Positions 50,128 through 54,142 of a stretch of 64,000 nt of DNA are shown in pieces. The notes beneath the pieces were generated by a model. That model was not told the DNA's origin and did not search any database. It saw nothing but the letters and a program-made list of their open reading frames with translations. The number at the start of each line of letters is the position of its first letter. Position 1 is the stretch's first letter. Source of the stretch: Rhabditoides inermis (taxonomy: Eukaryota > Nematoda > Chromadorea > Rhabditida > Rhabditidae). Made by a program: the position numbers and the translations under genes. The DNA lies in assembly GCA_963966185.1 (NCBI GenBank), contig CAWZYM010000216.1, forward strand, positions 441,001-505,000. Direction: 5' to 3'.

Positions 50128-51674
50128 CGCCCACCCCGCTGCCCTCCTTCTCCATTCCGGTGTGCAGGTCGAATCGCGCGTGCAGGGCGAATTCCGGGGA
50201 GTTCTTCGCCTTGAACTGGTTCAGCTGAAGTTACAATTACAATACAAATACATAACAAGTAACATATTTGTACTCCTACGAAAACAAGACAATCGACACG
50301 CAATAGAGAAATCACGAGTAAAACTTTTGATCAAGTGGTTTCGACGACTACAATCTCGCCCCACTTGAGTATAATATGCCAGCATAACATGAATATGTCT
50401 TGTACGACACTCGCCTTGTCGGCCAAGACAAGGAAAAGAGACAAGGATCAATAACATGAAAACTTCGGATCATGTGATTTCGTCTGCTACGTGGCTAGTG
50501 ACTCGCCTTGTCTGCTTGCTGCATCCATGCGAATAGGATGCCGCGCATGGCCTTGACTGCCGATTGGCGCAGCGCAGTCTGCCGGCCGCGGTCGTCGTCA
50601 AGGCGTCTGAGGAATAAAGGCTCAGTCTCTTCGAAACTCCCTTTGATACCTACTTCAAAACGCCTTCGAAACACGACCAAACAGAGTGTCCCGAAAGCGT
50701 TTCAAAGGGACAGTTTTGAAGAGATTGACCACACCTTTAGAGTATAAGAAAATTACGTGTCTCGACACTCAACTTTTAATAATGCCCTTGCCCTATTACG
50801 GAAAGTGATGATTTGTATAATAATCATGCATATTTTTGAGAAATACTAAATGAAACAAGAAATAATGGAACGACTCACTTGTACGCGACGGAGCACGCCC
50901 AGCAGGCGAGCGCGCAGTAGATGCTATCCTTCACGTAGCCCATGTCACGGTTCTGAACAGTACATTGAATAGAAATGTTAATTAAATAATGCAGCAAAAC
51001 TATATGGGTACTGCATGGTAGGGGGAAGCGAGGAAGGAAGTGCACATGGAACATGGAACTAGGAAGGTGTGGGTAAGGAAGGAGCACGACCGGTATGGGA
51101 AGCGAGTATATCACAGTGCTGGATACGGAAGAATCATACCGTTTTACCGTACGGTGCGAGTATAGGGTGAAGGTGACGAACATAAAAGGAACTGGTGTAT
51201 TTGATGAAAGACTTGAACCTGGGATTACCAAATAACGAACCTTTGAGTAGCGCGGGAAGAGGCCGGACGTGACCGACTGTTCCTCGAGGATGAGCTCTTG
51301 TGCTGAACAACATGGTGAAGACAAACAAGTAAACAACGCACTCATGGTGTAGATCTCGTCGATTCTGGCGAGCATGGTGGTCTGCGCCGGCCGCGGCGGC
51401 AGCACGGGAGTGAGGTACGCCTGTAGATGATCAATTTGATTTTGCCCGAGCCAGACCCGGAAGTATTTCGAAGTACTTTACCACTTTACAACCATCAACC
51501 AACACCAGAGTTGATTATAGACATTTGATAACGATACACGTTGTAATCTGCTGTCACAATGTTTACTAATCGTGATACAAGTGCATGAGGTGAGCATACC
51601 TGCGTGAGCCGTCGCAGCTTGAGGTTGACGGTGGGCGGGCGGTTGCGGCGGCGCGAAAGCGACGCTTGCGCCAT
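13542..51674 (-). CDS. PHKB: Phosphorylase b kinase regulatory subunit beta, 42 exons
   Basis: Spliced product 1132 aa, close to the roughly 1090 aa of animal beta subunits. It is a scaffold and regulatory subunit of the (alpha beta gamma delta)4 kinase that activates glycogen phosphorylase in the cytosol. The N-terminal part is the glucoamylase-like domain ([52 protein letters not shown]). The middle has [20 protein letters not shown]; then [20 protein letters not shown]; the C-terminal part has [20 protein letters not shown] and [19 protein letters not shown]. These match beta rather than alpha. The start ATG (51674) follows TATAATTCAG-GCG, a likely trans-splice or 5' UTR acceptor. The last four residues are CKIN, a CaaX-like end where vertebrate beta has a prenylated CaaX box; Lys and Asn make it atypical. 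All exon phases agree. Intron 5 has a GC donor. Eight opposite-strand genes lie in its introns. Confidence 0.93.
13650..15330. other. PHKB intron 41
   Basis: 1.7 kb AT-rich intron. No nested gene, element or simple repeat stands out. The open frames inside lack splice context. Confidence 0.5.
17067..17226 (+). repeat. Hexanucleotide satellite (GACAGA)n
   Basis: About 26 perfect GACAGA units, then GAGG and GAGAGAGT-type units to about 17300. It lies in PHKB intron 38, between exons 39 and 38. Perfect units mean recent expansion. The long open frames over it (RQRQRQ, ETETET, SVSVSV) are artefacts. Confidence 0.95.
18177..22409 (+). CDS. Secreted protein with three ShKT domains, nested in PHKB intron 37
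   Basis: Exons 18177-18255, 18322-18393, 20180-20317, 21680-21777, 21960-21987, 22279-22409; 181 aa. The N-terminus [12 protein letters not shown] is a signal peptide. A Thr/Gly/Ala-rich linker (about 18-50) follows. Three ShKT domains have their six cysteines: C52, C60, C67, C80, C84, C87; then C98, C110, C117, C130, C134, C137; then C140, C153, C160, C173, C177, C180. The domain ends read CGRC as usual. ShKT modules occur in secreted nematode proteins and peptidases, and some block potassium channels; here no enzyme domain is attached, so the role is unknown. Intron 2 holds the second Helitron-like element and broken copies of exon 3. It is antisense to its host gene. Confidence 0.82.
18791..18850 (+). 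pseudogene. Decayed copy of the first ShKT exon
   Basis: TTTGCAG followed by ACTGCAGTGACCAGAACGCA copies the start of the real exon at 20180 (ACTGCAATGACCAGAACGCG). It loses the later cysteines and meets an in-frame TAG within 16 codons. A third fragment with the same acceptor lies at about 20089-20121. Confidence 0.7.
18878..20035 (+). mobile_element. Helitron-like element with inverted-repeat head, copy B
   Basis: Same architecture as 1898-3011: arms at about 18878-18980 and 19116-19222, CT tracts, a conserved block from about 19520, and an identical 3' hairpin ending in CTAA at 20035. The arms match each other essentially perfectly but differ from copy A at about a dozen sites. It is inserted in intron 2 of the ShKT gene. 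A (CCCA)n run at about 19780-19803 is private to this copy. Confidence 0.65.
20042..20135 (+). pseudogene. Second broken duplicate of ShKT intron/exon DNA beside element B
   Basis: The string AAAAATCGTGTAACGCATTT and the following TTTGCAG/ACTGCAGTGACC repeat sequence found left of the element at 18574-18620 and 18791-18815. Copy B is therefore flanked by duplicated host DNA, either from duplication of the region or from capture of flanking host sequence. Confidence 0.6.
22552..22618 (+). pseudogene. Partial duplicate of the last ShKT exon
   Basis: 60 bp copying the 3' end of the ShKT gene (CCCCGTCTACTACACCCTCA through the terminal CGRCY codons and a TAG), 150 bp after the true stop. There is no splice acceptor before it, so it looks like a tandem remnant, though a downstream alternative last exon cannot be excluded. 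Confidence 0.65.
22619..23955. other. PHKB intron 37, middle part
   Basis: AT-rich spacer with short direct repeats (AATAGAATAGAAACTCA twice at about 22952-22990) and a long CT-rich domain at 23349-23580 and 23645-23730. No gene seen. Confidence 0.5.
23349..23580 (+). repeat. Long (CT)n domain
   Basis: About 230 bp of CT dinucleotides with CTTCT and CTCTTT variants. In sense of the host gene (minus) it is polypurine. Confidence 0.9.
23960..25412. repeat. Degenerate tandem repeat ending in a recent 432-bp direct duplication
   Basis: Segments at 24557-24988 and 24989-25412 are near-identical direct copies with a 432-bp period; the two 80-codon frames at 24642-24884 and 25074-25316 are identical. 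Upstream, about 23960-24550, lie older diverged copies sharing phrases such as GTAACCAATAACGCTGAATT and GAAGCGAAAATGTTTCTTAG. No coding signal. Confidence 0.8.
26485..26605. repeat. Fold-back repeat touching the acceptor of PHKB exon 36
   Basis: Starts TCTTCGAAACTCCCTTCGAT and ends with a partly complementary TTTCGAAGAGACTGACCG, so it can fold. A related copy lies at 50622-50742 beside exon 5 of the same gene. Both start about 15-30 nt upstream (host sense) of a 3' splice site. Weaker relatives of GAAGAGACTGAC lie at about 43014-43030. Confidence 0.65.
27427..27952 (+). CDS. Small Ser/Thr-rich protein of unknown function, paralogue 1
   Basis: Exons 27427-27438, 27483-27570, 27652-27696, 27743-27810, 27875-27952; 96 aa. 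I do not recognise the family. The N-terminal block [20 protein letters not shown] has a C-x4-C pair and resembles residues of the paralogue at 29798-30976 ([19 protein letters not shown]). The middle is Ser/Thr-rich and the protein ends RLVRI; the paralogue ends RLCRI. Exon 2 is 88 nt in both genes with the same phases. No signal peptide or membrane segment. ATG follows CTGCAGCCAGC, a possible trans-splice site. Introns 2 and 4 are ATCGAT-palindrome filler; intron 3 has TACTGTA and TACCGTA. AATAAA lies at 27992-27997. Nested in PHKB intron 35. Confidence 0.72.
28575..28581 (+). promoter_or_regulatory. TATA box of the collagen gene
   Basis: TATAAAA, 38 bp before the collagen ATG, implying a very short 5' leader. 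Confidence 0.7.
28613..29558 (+). CDS. Cuticle collagen
   Basis: Exons 28613-28723 and 28773-29558; 298 aa. Cuticle collagens are secreted by the hypodermis and cross-linked into the exoskeleton. Order of parts: an N-terminal hydrophobic segment (about 9-33), a non-collagenous region, a furin-type cleavage site R83-T-K-R86, a cysteine knot C96-x-C98 and C105, then Gly-X-Y blocks ([20 protein letters not shown] and more). One Cys-containing break (about 130-145) separates them, and the tail after the repeats is [14 protein letters not shown] with two cysteines and a Tyr suited to cross-linking. This fits the nematode col family. Codon use is strongly biased (GGA for Gly, CCC/CCG for Pro), as in highly expressed genes. 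It sits between two paralogues and antisense to PHKB. The similar-length open frame on the other strand is a composition shadow. Confidence 0.93.
29798..30976 (+). CDS. Ser-rich basic protein of unknown function, paralogue 2
   Basis: Exons 29798-29821, 29934-30021, 30215-30373, 30420-30550, 30594-30748, 30802-30865, 30923-30976; 224 aa. Longer relative of the 27427-27952 gene. The shared N-terminal block has C-x4-C, followed by a Ser/Arg stretch ([20 protein letters not shown]), an acidic segment ([18 protein letters not shown]), a Lys/Arg/His cluster ([15 protein letters not shown]) that could be a nuclear signal, and the end SERLCRI. No known domain. Introns 3 and 5 carry TACCGTA-type palindromes, introns 4 and 6 ATCGAT palindromes. 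AATAAA at 31103-31108. The start MPGDMDQK matches the position of MNHK in paralogue 1. Function not assigned. Confidence 0.72.
31859..32045 (-). other. 18-nt microexon 34 of PHKB with G-runs behind the donors
   Basis: Exon 34 (31976-31993) codes ILEISQ, in phase 0, with acceptor CTTGTAACAG. In host sense, the donors of exons 33 and 34 continue as GTGGGAGGGGGG and GTGGGAGGGAGGGGGGGGGG. A third donor-like CTACAG-GTGGGAAGGGGG at about 31865-31882 follows no exon I can support. G-runs next to a 5' splice site are known intronic enhancers and may help define so short an exon. Confidence 0.55.
32210..32270 (+). repeat. (GA)n tract in PHKB intron 32
   Basis: GA/GGGA simple repeat between exons 32 and 33. 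Neighbouring genomic CT tracts of the same gene appear at 33363-33450, 34170-34200 and 34930-35010, all in introns. Confidence 0.85.
32708..33036 (-). repeat. 42-bp minisatellite in PHKB intron 30
   Basis: Seven to eight units of 42 bp, each holding AGAATAATTCGATCT and GGATTACGGTAG. Because 42 is a multiple of three, the array is open on the minus strand as a 14-residue periodic frame, which is an artefact. The same unit recurs at 42062-42385 in intron 15. Confidence 0.85.
33363..33455 (+). repeat. (CT)n tract in PHKB intron 28
   Basis: CT repeat starting 7 bp from exon 29. On the transcribed strand it is GA-rich and ends just before the CATTCCTCTCCAG acceptor. Confidence 0.85.
35601..38341 (+). 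CDS. Nematode-type protein tyrosine phosphatase, nested in PHKB intron 22
   Basis: Exons 35601-35613, 35874-35947, 36000-36079, 36123-36168, 36215-36288, 36327-36393, 36436-36552, 36593-36652, 36798-36905, 37177-37263, 37306-37412, 37711-37867, 38147-38239, 38303-38341; 373 aa. The basic N-tail ([17 protein letters not shown]) precedes a single PTP domain (about 95-365). Hallmarks are intact: KNRYKD (substrate-pocket loop), [14 protein letters not shown]255-P-D257 general-acid loop, and the catalytic HC285SAGIGR291TG loop. It should be an active soluble phosphatase acting on phosphotyrosine. It has no signal peptide, membrane helix or second domain. Compact single-domain PTPs of this kind are an expanded nematode family, many expressed in sperm (known for the family; inferred here). 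Introns 3, 5 and 7 are nearly all TACNGTA palindromes. AATAAA at 38575-38580. Intron 1 is mainly pyrimidine. Confidence 0.9.
39600..39970. repeat. Dispersed repeat with a tRNA-like core, copy 1
   Basis: Shares scattered blocks in the same order with 53080-53680: a GAGA/GAAAGACAT-CAGGG-GGTTAGA-AAAAGATC block, the tRNA-like core, and AAAAATCCTGAGCTAAGTACG near its end. It lies in PHKB intron 18. Alignment is by eye and partly degenerate. Confidence 0.5.
39724..39796 (-). tRNA. tRNA-like sequence or tRNA-derived SINE core, probably not functional
   Basis: On the minus strand from 39796 it has an A box (TGGTGTAGTGG), a CTTAGCA segment like an Ala(AGC) anticodon loop, and a B box (GGTTCGATCC), at tRNA-like spacing. 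The acceptor arms do not pair, the T stem is poor, and the GCTCT/AGAGC anticodon stem encloses 10 nt rather than 7. I read it as a tRNA pseudogene or SINE. A second, more decayed core (AGCGTAGTGGTAACGCTCTA on the minus strand) lies at about 53188-53212. Confidence 0.45.
40293..40300 (+). promoter_or_regulatory. TATA-like box of the small nested gene
   Basis: TATATATT, 35 bp upstream of the ATG at 40335, the same spacing as at the collagen gene. Confidence 0.5.
40335..40641 (+). CDS. 76-aa small protein with C-terminal hydrophobic segment, nested in PHKB intron 18
   Basis: Exons 40335-40429 and 40506-40641. The N-terminal part is basic ([20 protein letters not shown]); the C-terminus is hydrophobic ([20 protein letters not shown]) and ends within three residues, as in tail-anchored membrane proteins. 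This reading needs a GC donor (GCGAGT), the same hexamer as PHKB intron 5. With the GT four bases later (40434) exon 2 would be read in another frame to 40697, overlapping the AATAAA at 40685-40690, which is less natural. No family recognised. The TATA-like box and polyadenylation signal support a transcription unit; the exact protein is uncertain. Confidence 0.5.
41277..41370 (+). repeat. CT and CTC tracts in PHKB intron 16
   Basis: CT dinucleotides then (CTC)n/(CTG)n trinucleotides just upstream, in host sense, of exon 17. Nearby, 41580-41710, is an AT-only stretch rich in TATTAT. Confidence 0.8.
42062..42385 (-). repeat. 42-bp minisatellite in PHKB intron 15
   Basis: Eight units based on GACGAATAATTTGATCTGCG plus ACATTCCCTTAGGATTACGG-TA, about 70-90 % alike by eye. 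Same unit, period and orientation as the array at 32708-33036. It ends about 100 bp from exon 15. Confidence 0.85.
42545..42725 (+). repeat. (CT)n domain filling PHKB intron 14
   Basis: Intron 14 (42531-42727) is almost entirely CT, CCT and CTTT repeats between exons 14 and 15. Confidence 0.85.
43400..44596 (+). CDS. Single-pass type I membrane protein, nested in PHKB intron 13
   Basis: Exons 43400-43530, 43597-43711, 43757-43861, 43941-44045, 44097-44282, 44333-44497, 44540-44596; 287 aa. From Met at 43400 there is a basic n-region and a signal peptide core ([17 protein letters not shown]). An upstream in-frame ATG at 43352 would bury it, so I chose the later one. A very short acidic ectodomain ([14 protein letters not shown]) precedes one transmembrane helix ([20 protein letters not shown], about 46-67) and a KKRKE stop-transfer. 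The cytosolic tail of about 215 residues is hydrophilic and ends very basic ([21 protein letters not shown]). No known domain. The layout suggests an adaptor-like membrane protein; function unknown. Introns 1, 2, 4 and 6 are TACNGTA-palindrome introns; intron 3 is (GA)n. Confidence 0.78.
46150..46245 (+). repeat. (GT)n / (GTGTGTCG)n repeat in PHKB intron 10
   Basis: GT dinucleotides broken by GTCGGTGTGTGCGTCGGTGT units, between exons 11 and 10. Confidence 0.9.
46617..46725 (+). repeat. (CT)n tract in PHKB intron 9
   Basis: Two CT runs of about 45 and 40 bp separated by CTTACG; directly downstream of exon 9 in host sense. Confidence 0.9.
46765..46950 (-). repeat. Tandem duplication across the 3' splice site of PHKB exon 9
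   Basis: About 90 bp is repeated: GGCTCGCCAATGTTGTATCT then TATATAAAACTACTTTTAAA, and again GGCTCGCCAATGTTGTACCT then TATATAAAACTACTTTTAAA. The downstream (genomic) copy contains a second acceptor, in host sense AATTTAG at about 46881, followed by the first 20 or so bases of exon 9, then a stop (CATTGA). The functional acceptor is TTGTAG at 46789-46790. Confidence 0.75.
47307..47395 (+). repeat. (CT)n tract in PHKB intron 7
   Basis: CT repeat with CTCACT interruptions, filling most of the short intron between exons 8 and 7. Confidence 0.9.
47810..49652 (+). CDS. Sperm-specific family class Q (SSQ)-like repeat protein, nested in PHKB intron 6
   Basis: Exons 47810-48104, 48148-48432, 48478-48894, 48949-49382, 49427-49495, 49539-49652; 537 aa. 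The ends are built of [13 protein letters not shown] units ([38 protein letters not shown]). The middle has 22 copies of [10 protein letters not shown] separated by GGGG, PGGG or GGRPGGQ spacers. This is the pattern of nematode SSQ proteins, made in the male germline, with no enzymatic function known. Composition is Gly/Met/Ala/Pro with almost no charge, so it is probably disordered or self-associating. Exons 2, 3 and 4 all begin inside an identical A-STMTAV unit after phase-1 introns of 43, 45 and 54 bp, so exon-plus-intron blocks were duplicated. TAAAAGG at about 47755 may serve as TATA. Open frames on the other strand are shadows. Confidence 0.85.
49793..49798 (+). terminator. Polyadenylation signal of the SSQ-like gene
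   Basis: AATAAA 141 bp after the stop, ahead of a T/G-rich stretch typical of cleavage regions. Confidence 0.65.
50622..50742. repeat. Fold-back repeat beside the acceptor of PHKB exon 5
   Basis: TCTCTTCGAAACTCCCTTTG onward matches 26485-26605, including AACGCCTTCGAAACACGACC and the closing GAAGAGATTGACC. It occupies nearly half of the 272-bp intron 4. Confidence 0.65.
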
Positions 51675-51684
51675 CGCCTGAATT
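51675..51684 (-). promoter_or_regulatory. Probable trans-splice (or 5' UTR) acceptor of PHKB
   Basis: In gene sense TATAATTCAG then GCG-ATG: a consensus 3' splice site three bases before the start codon with no upstream coding exon in reach, as expected for a spliced-leader addition site. Confidence 0.5.
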
Positions 51685-51862
51685 ATACAATATTACAACT
51701 TTACAAACATATATTATACATATAATTTATAGAACATCATCATAAAAACAAAAGAAAAAACAAGATTGAGGCGAGCGGCAGCCGCGTCAGCTGTTTTCTG
51801 AACCCGAGAAAATGTGTGCACTGCAAAACACTACGCACAACGTTGCACTGCGGGGGATGAAA

Positions 51863-52757
51863 ATTTGAAGAATTCGGCATCCTGGAAAATTCATCACTTC
51901 ATCACTTCATCACTTCATCACATGTGATGAAGTGATGAAGTGATGAAGTGATGAAGTGATGAAGTGATGAAGTGATGAAGTGATGAAGTGATGAAGTGAT
52001 GAAGTGATGAAGTGATGAAGTTTCAATTTTCGTTTTTTAACAAACTTTTTTAATTTGTAAAAAGTAATATGTAATTTGTTTTTTTATAAACTTTCAATCG
52101 GCAACGGCAACAGATGTCTGTTTGTTCGCTTACTCATAAACTACATCATAAAGACCAGAAGTACAAGACCAAGATGAAGAGAATCCATACTTGAAAACTT
52201 GTAGGATGCAAATGATGATGTGCTACTATAGAATGCTACAACAAGATCGTTTTGTACCAACTGCGCCCTTGCCATACCAACGAAAGATGACGACGTATTG
52301 ACGACGTCAGGTTACGTTGGTGGATAAGGGTTTCTTGTGTCCGGCGCGTAATTATTCCAACAAATAGGATTTCTCTCTCTACGACAACGCTAGTGTCAGT
52401 GCGTCCCTCAACACGGATGAGGATGAGGAACATGAAATAGGAAGAAGAAACTTCCCAGGAACATCGTCCTCTTCCTCTTTTATGTAAATTGACAATAATA
52501 TCTTCCTCTTCTGCCATGTCCCTTTTCACGTCGTTATGGTTATCGCTATAGAGAAAAGCTCAAACTAGTTGAAAAAGATTAAAAGTTTACAAAAAAAACA
52601 AGTTACAAAGTACTTTTTACAAATTAAAAAAAAAGAAAATTGAAACTTCATCACTTCATCACTTCATCACTTCATCACTTCATCACTTCATCACTTCATC
52701 ACATGTGATGAAGTGATGAAGTGATGAAGTGATGAATTTTCCAGGACACCAAGAATT
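51863..52757. mobile_element. Fold-back element with arms made of TGATGAAG repeats
   Basis: Left arm about 51863-52065 and right arm about 52592-52757 are inverted copies. Outer ends are CATCCTGGAAAATTCATCAC and GTGATGAATTTTCCAGGA; inner ends are GAAACTTCATC... and AATTTGTAAAAAGTA-like strings. Within each arm CATCACTT units run into an ATG centre and out as TGATGAAG units, so each arm is itself a cruciform. The outer side has about 4 units in both arms, the inner side 12 in the left (51925-52020) and about 7-8 in the right. The 525-bp core is not recognisable. It lies just upstream of the PHKB start. Not CRISPR: units are contiguous without spacers. Confidence 0.75.
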
Positions 52758-53079
52758 CAGTATAAATCTGAAATCTTCTGCTCTTCTCACTGTTTACTTG
52801 TTAGGAACAGTGTTTTAAAATTTCAGAACACTACTAGTGCAAATCTTTGAAATATACGAACCTCAAGACATTGTCAGCGTCATGCGCATGCCGAGGAGAT
52901 CGATAATCACTTCACTTGTCTTTTATAATACAAGTTTTTTTTTACAATATAATATAAGAAAACTCGCGTTTTGGACTTTCTAATGTATACTATCGTATAG
53001 AGCCGACGTGATTTTCTCGGTGCGATACAGCTACAAGTACTTTGTTCACAATAATGAAGTGAATACGTTTCACATCGAT

Positions 53080-53680
53080 CATATATAGTAGGCTCGCATA
53101 TGAGTTTCCTGCTTTTCACGAAAGACATCAGGGCGGTTAGAGAAAGATCCCAGTTATTTCGATGAAGTTTTTAAATTGAACATTCTTTTCAAGCTAGAGC
53201 GTTACCACTACGCTAGCTAGGTGTGATGACAGCTTTGCGAAAAAGAACTGTGAAATTGTGATGAAATTTTGACTGTTTAAGACTTTAGGGTACTGTAGAA
53301 CTATTGGTTAACATAATGTTTTTGACGAGAAATGTTGAGCTGAACGCAAACGGAATATATCAGTTGCGTGAGTACAGAGAGCAAATCTCGGTTGATTCGA
53401 ATTATTAGTTATTATACTTATACAAACTCTAAAGTCGAAACAATAAAGAAACAAAGTCCTGTCTTTTTTTCTCCTTCTCTATCTCTCTCTTCTCATGTTC
53501 AGAAACGCGGAGAGAAATCTTTTTTTAAAGAAAGAACTCACTCGAAGATTTCGTTTTACCTATAATCGCTGCGCATTTCGTTATGTATACTGTATGTTCA
53601 AAAACCACGCTAATGTTTTCAACGAAAAATCCTGAGCTTAGTGCGAGTCTATTATATCGTTCTAATAAGCGTATTTATTC
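53080..53680. repeat. Dispersed repeat with decayed tRNA-like core, copy 2
   Basis: Blocks shared with 39600-39970: GAGTTTCCTGCTTTTCACGA-type start, the GGGCGGTTAGAGAAAGATC string, a partial A-box core at about 53188-53212, and AAAAATCCTGAGCTTAGTGC near 53625. No B box remains. Confidence 0.45.
53674..53679 (-). terminator. Polyadenylation signal for the aerolysin-like gene
   Basis: AATAAA on the minus strand about 295 bp after the stop at 53972. Inferred from position only. Confidence 0.4.
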
Positions 53681-53971
53681 ACATGACAAGGGTATAACAC
53701 ATCGGACCGGCAGTGGGGCACTAGGTGAAACGTATACGAAACGTAAACAAAATATAAAACAGATACAAAATACGCAACAATACTGTGGAGTGTTCGAATC
53801 GTGGGAACACTCGGGATTATGGGGTAAAGCTCAACCATGCCAGACTTGAGGCTCATATAAAACTGAAAACGAGAGTGAGCGCAGAAAAAGGTGACAGAAG
53901 TGAGTGGACAGACCGGGTGCATCGATCGATAACTGGTAGGCCAATCGATAATCAATCGATATCCGGGTAGA

Positions 53972-54096
53972 TCAGTGGTGGTCGGTGCTGTCTCGATAGA
54001 TGGCGCTTTCGCGGATCTTCACTCGCTGCTCCACTCCGTAGCGGAACACGCACGTGCCGGACGTCTCGAAGCAGACCACCTGAAAAGAGACAGGTG

Positions 54097-54142
<46 letters not shown>

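Larger units (their letters stand above)
13542..51674 (-). other. Exon map of the PHKB gene (5' to 3', minus strand)
   Basis: 1: 51600-51674; 2: 51342-51420; 3: 51241-51302; 4: 50879-50952; 5: 50507-50606; 6: 50135-50224; 7: 47402-47479; 8: 47181-47284; 9: 46737-46788; 10: 46279-46379; 11: 45831-45873; 12: 45395-45519; 13: 44855-44936; 14: 42728-42810; 15: 42487-42530; 16: 41735-41790; 17: 41158-41263; 18: 40851-40948; 19: 39303-39410; 20: 39051-39092; 21: 38890-38981; 22: 38663-38759; 23: 35016-35100; 24: 34829-34917; 25: 34306-34386; 26: 34070-34141; 27: 33768-33806; 28: 33496-33592; 29: 33287-33356; 30: 33049-33127; 31: 32502-32609; 32: 32281-32325; 33: 32045-32128; 34: 31976-31993; 35: 31551-31650; 36: 26369-26459; 37: 25930-26059; 38: 17663-17770; 39: 16507-16584; 40: 15569-15622; 41: 15331-15402; 42: 13542-13649. 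The sum is 3399 nt. The least certain are exon 34 (18 nt) and the 15/16 junction, where a further small exon could be missing. Confidence 0.8.

Noticed and set aside
52236..52529. 97-aa minus-strand frame inside the fold-back element
   Set aside because: No transposase or other motif, low-complexity composition, no splice or promoter context.
51890..52740. CRISPR-like short repeats
   Set aside because: TGATGAAG units are contiguous with no spacers, in a eukaryotic genome.
53160..53225. Second tRNA gene
   Set aside because: Only an A-box-like part is left and no B box; treated as a decayed repeat.
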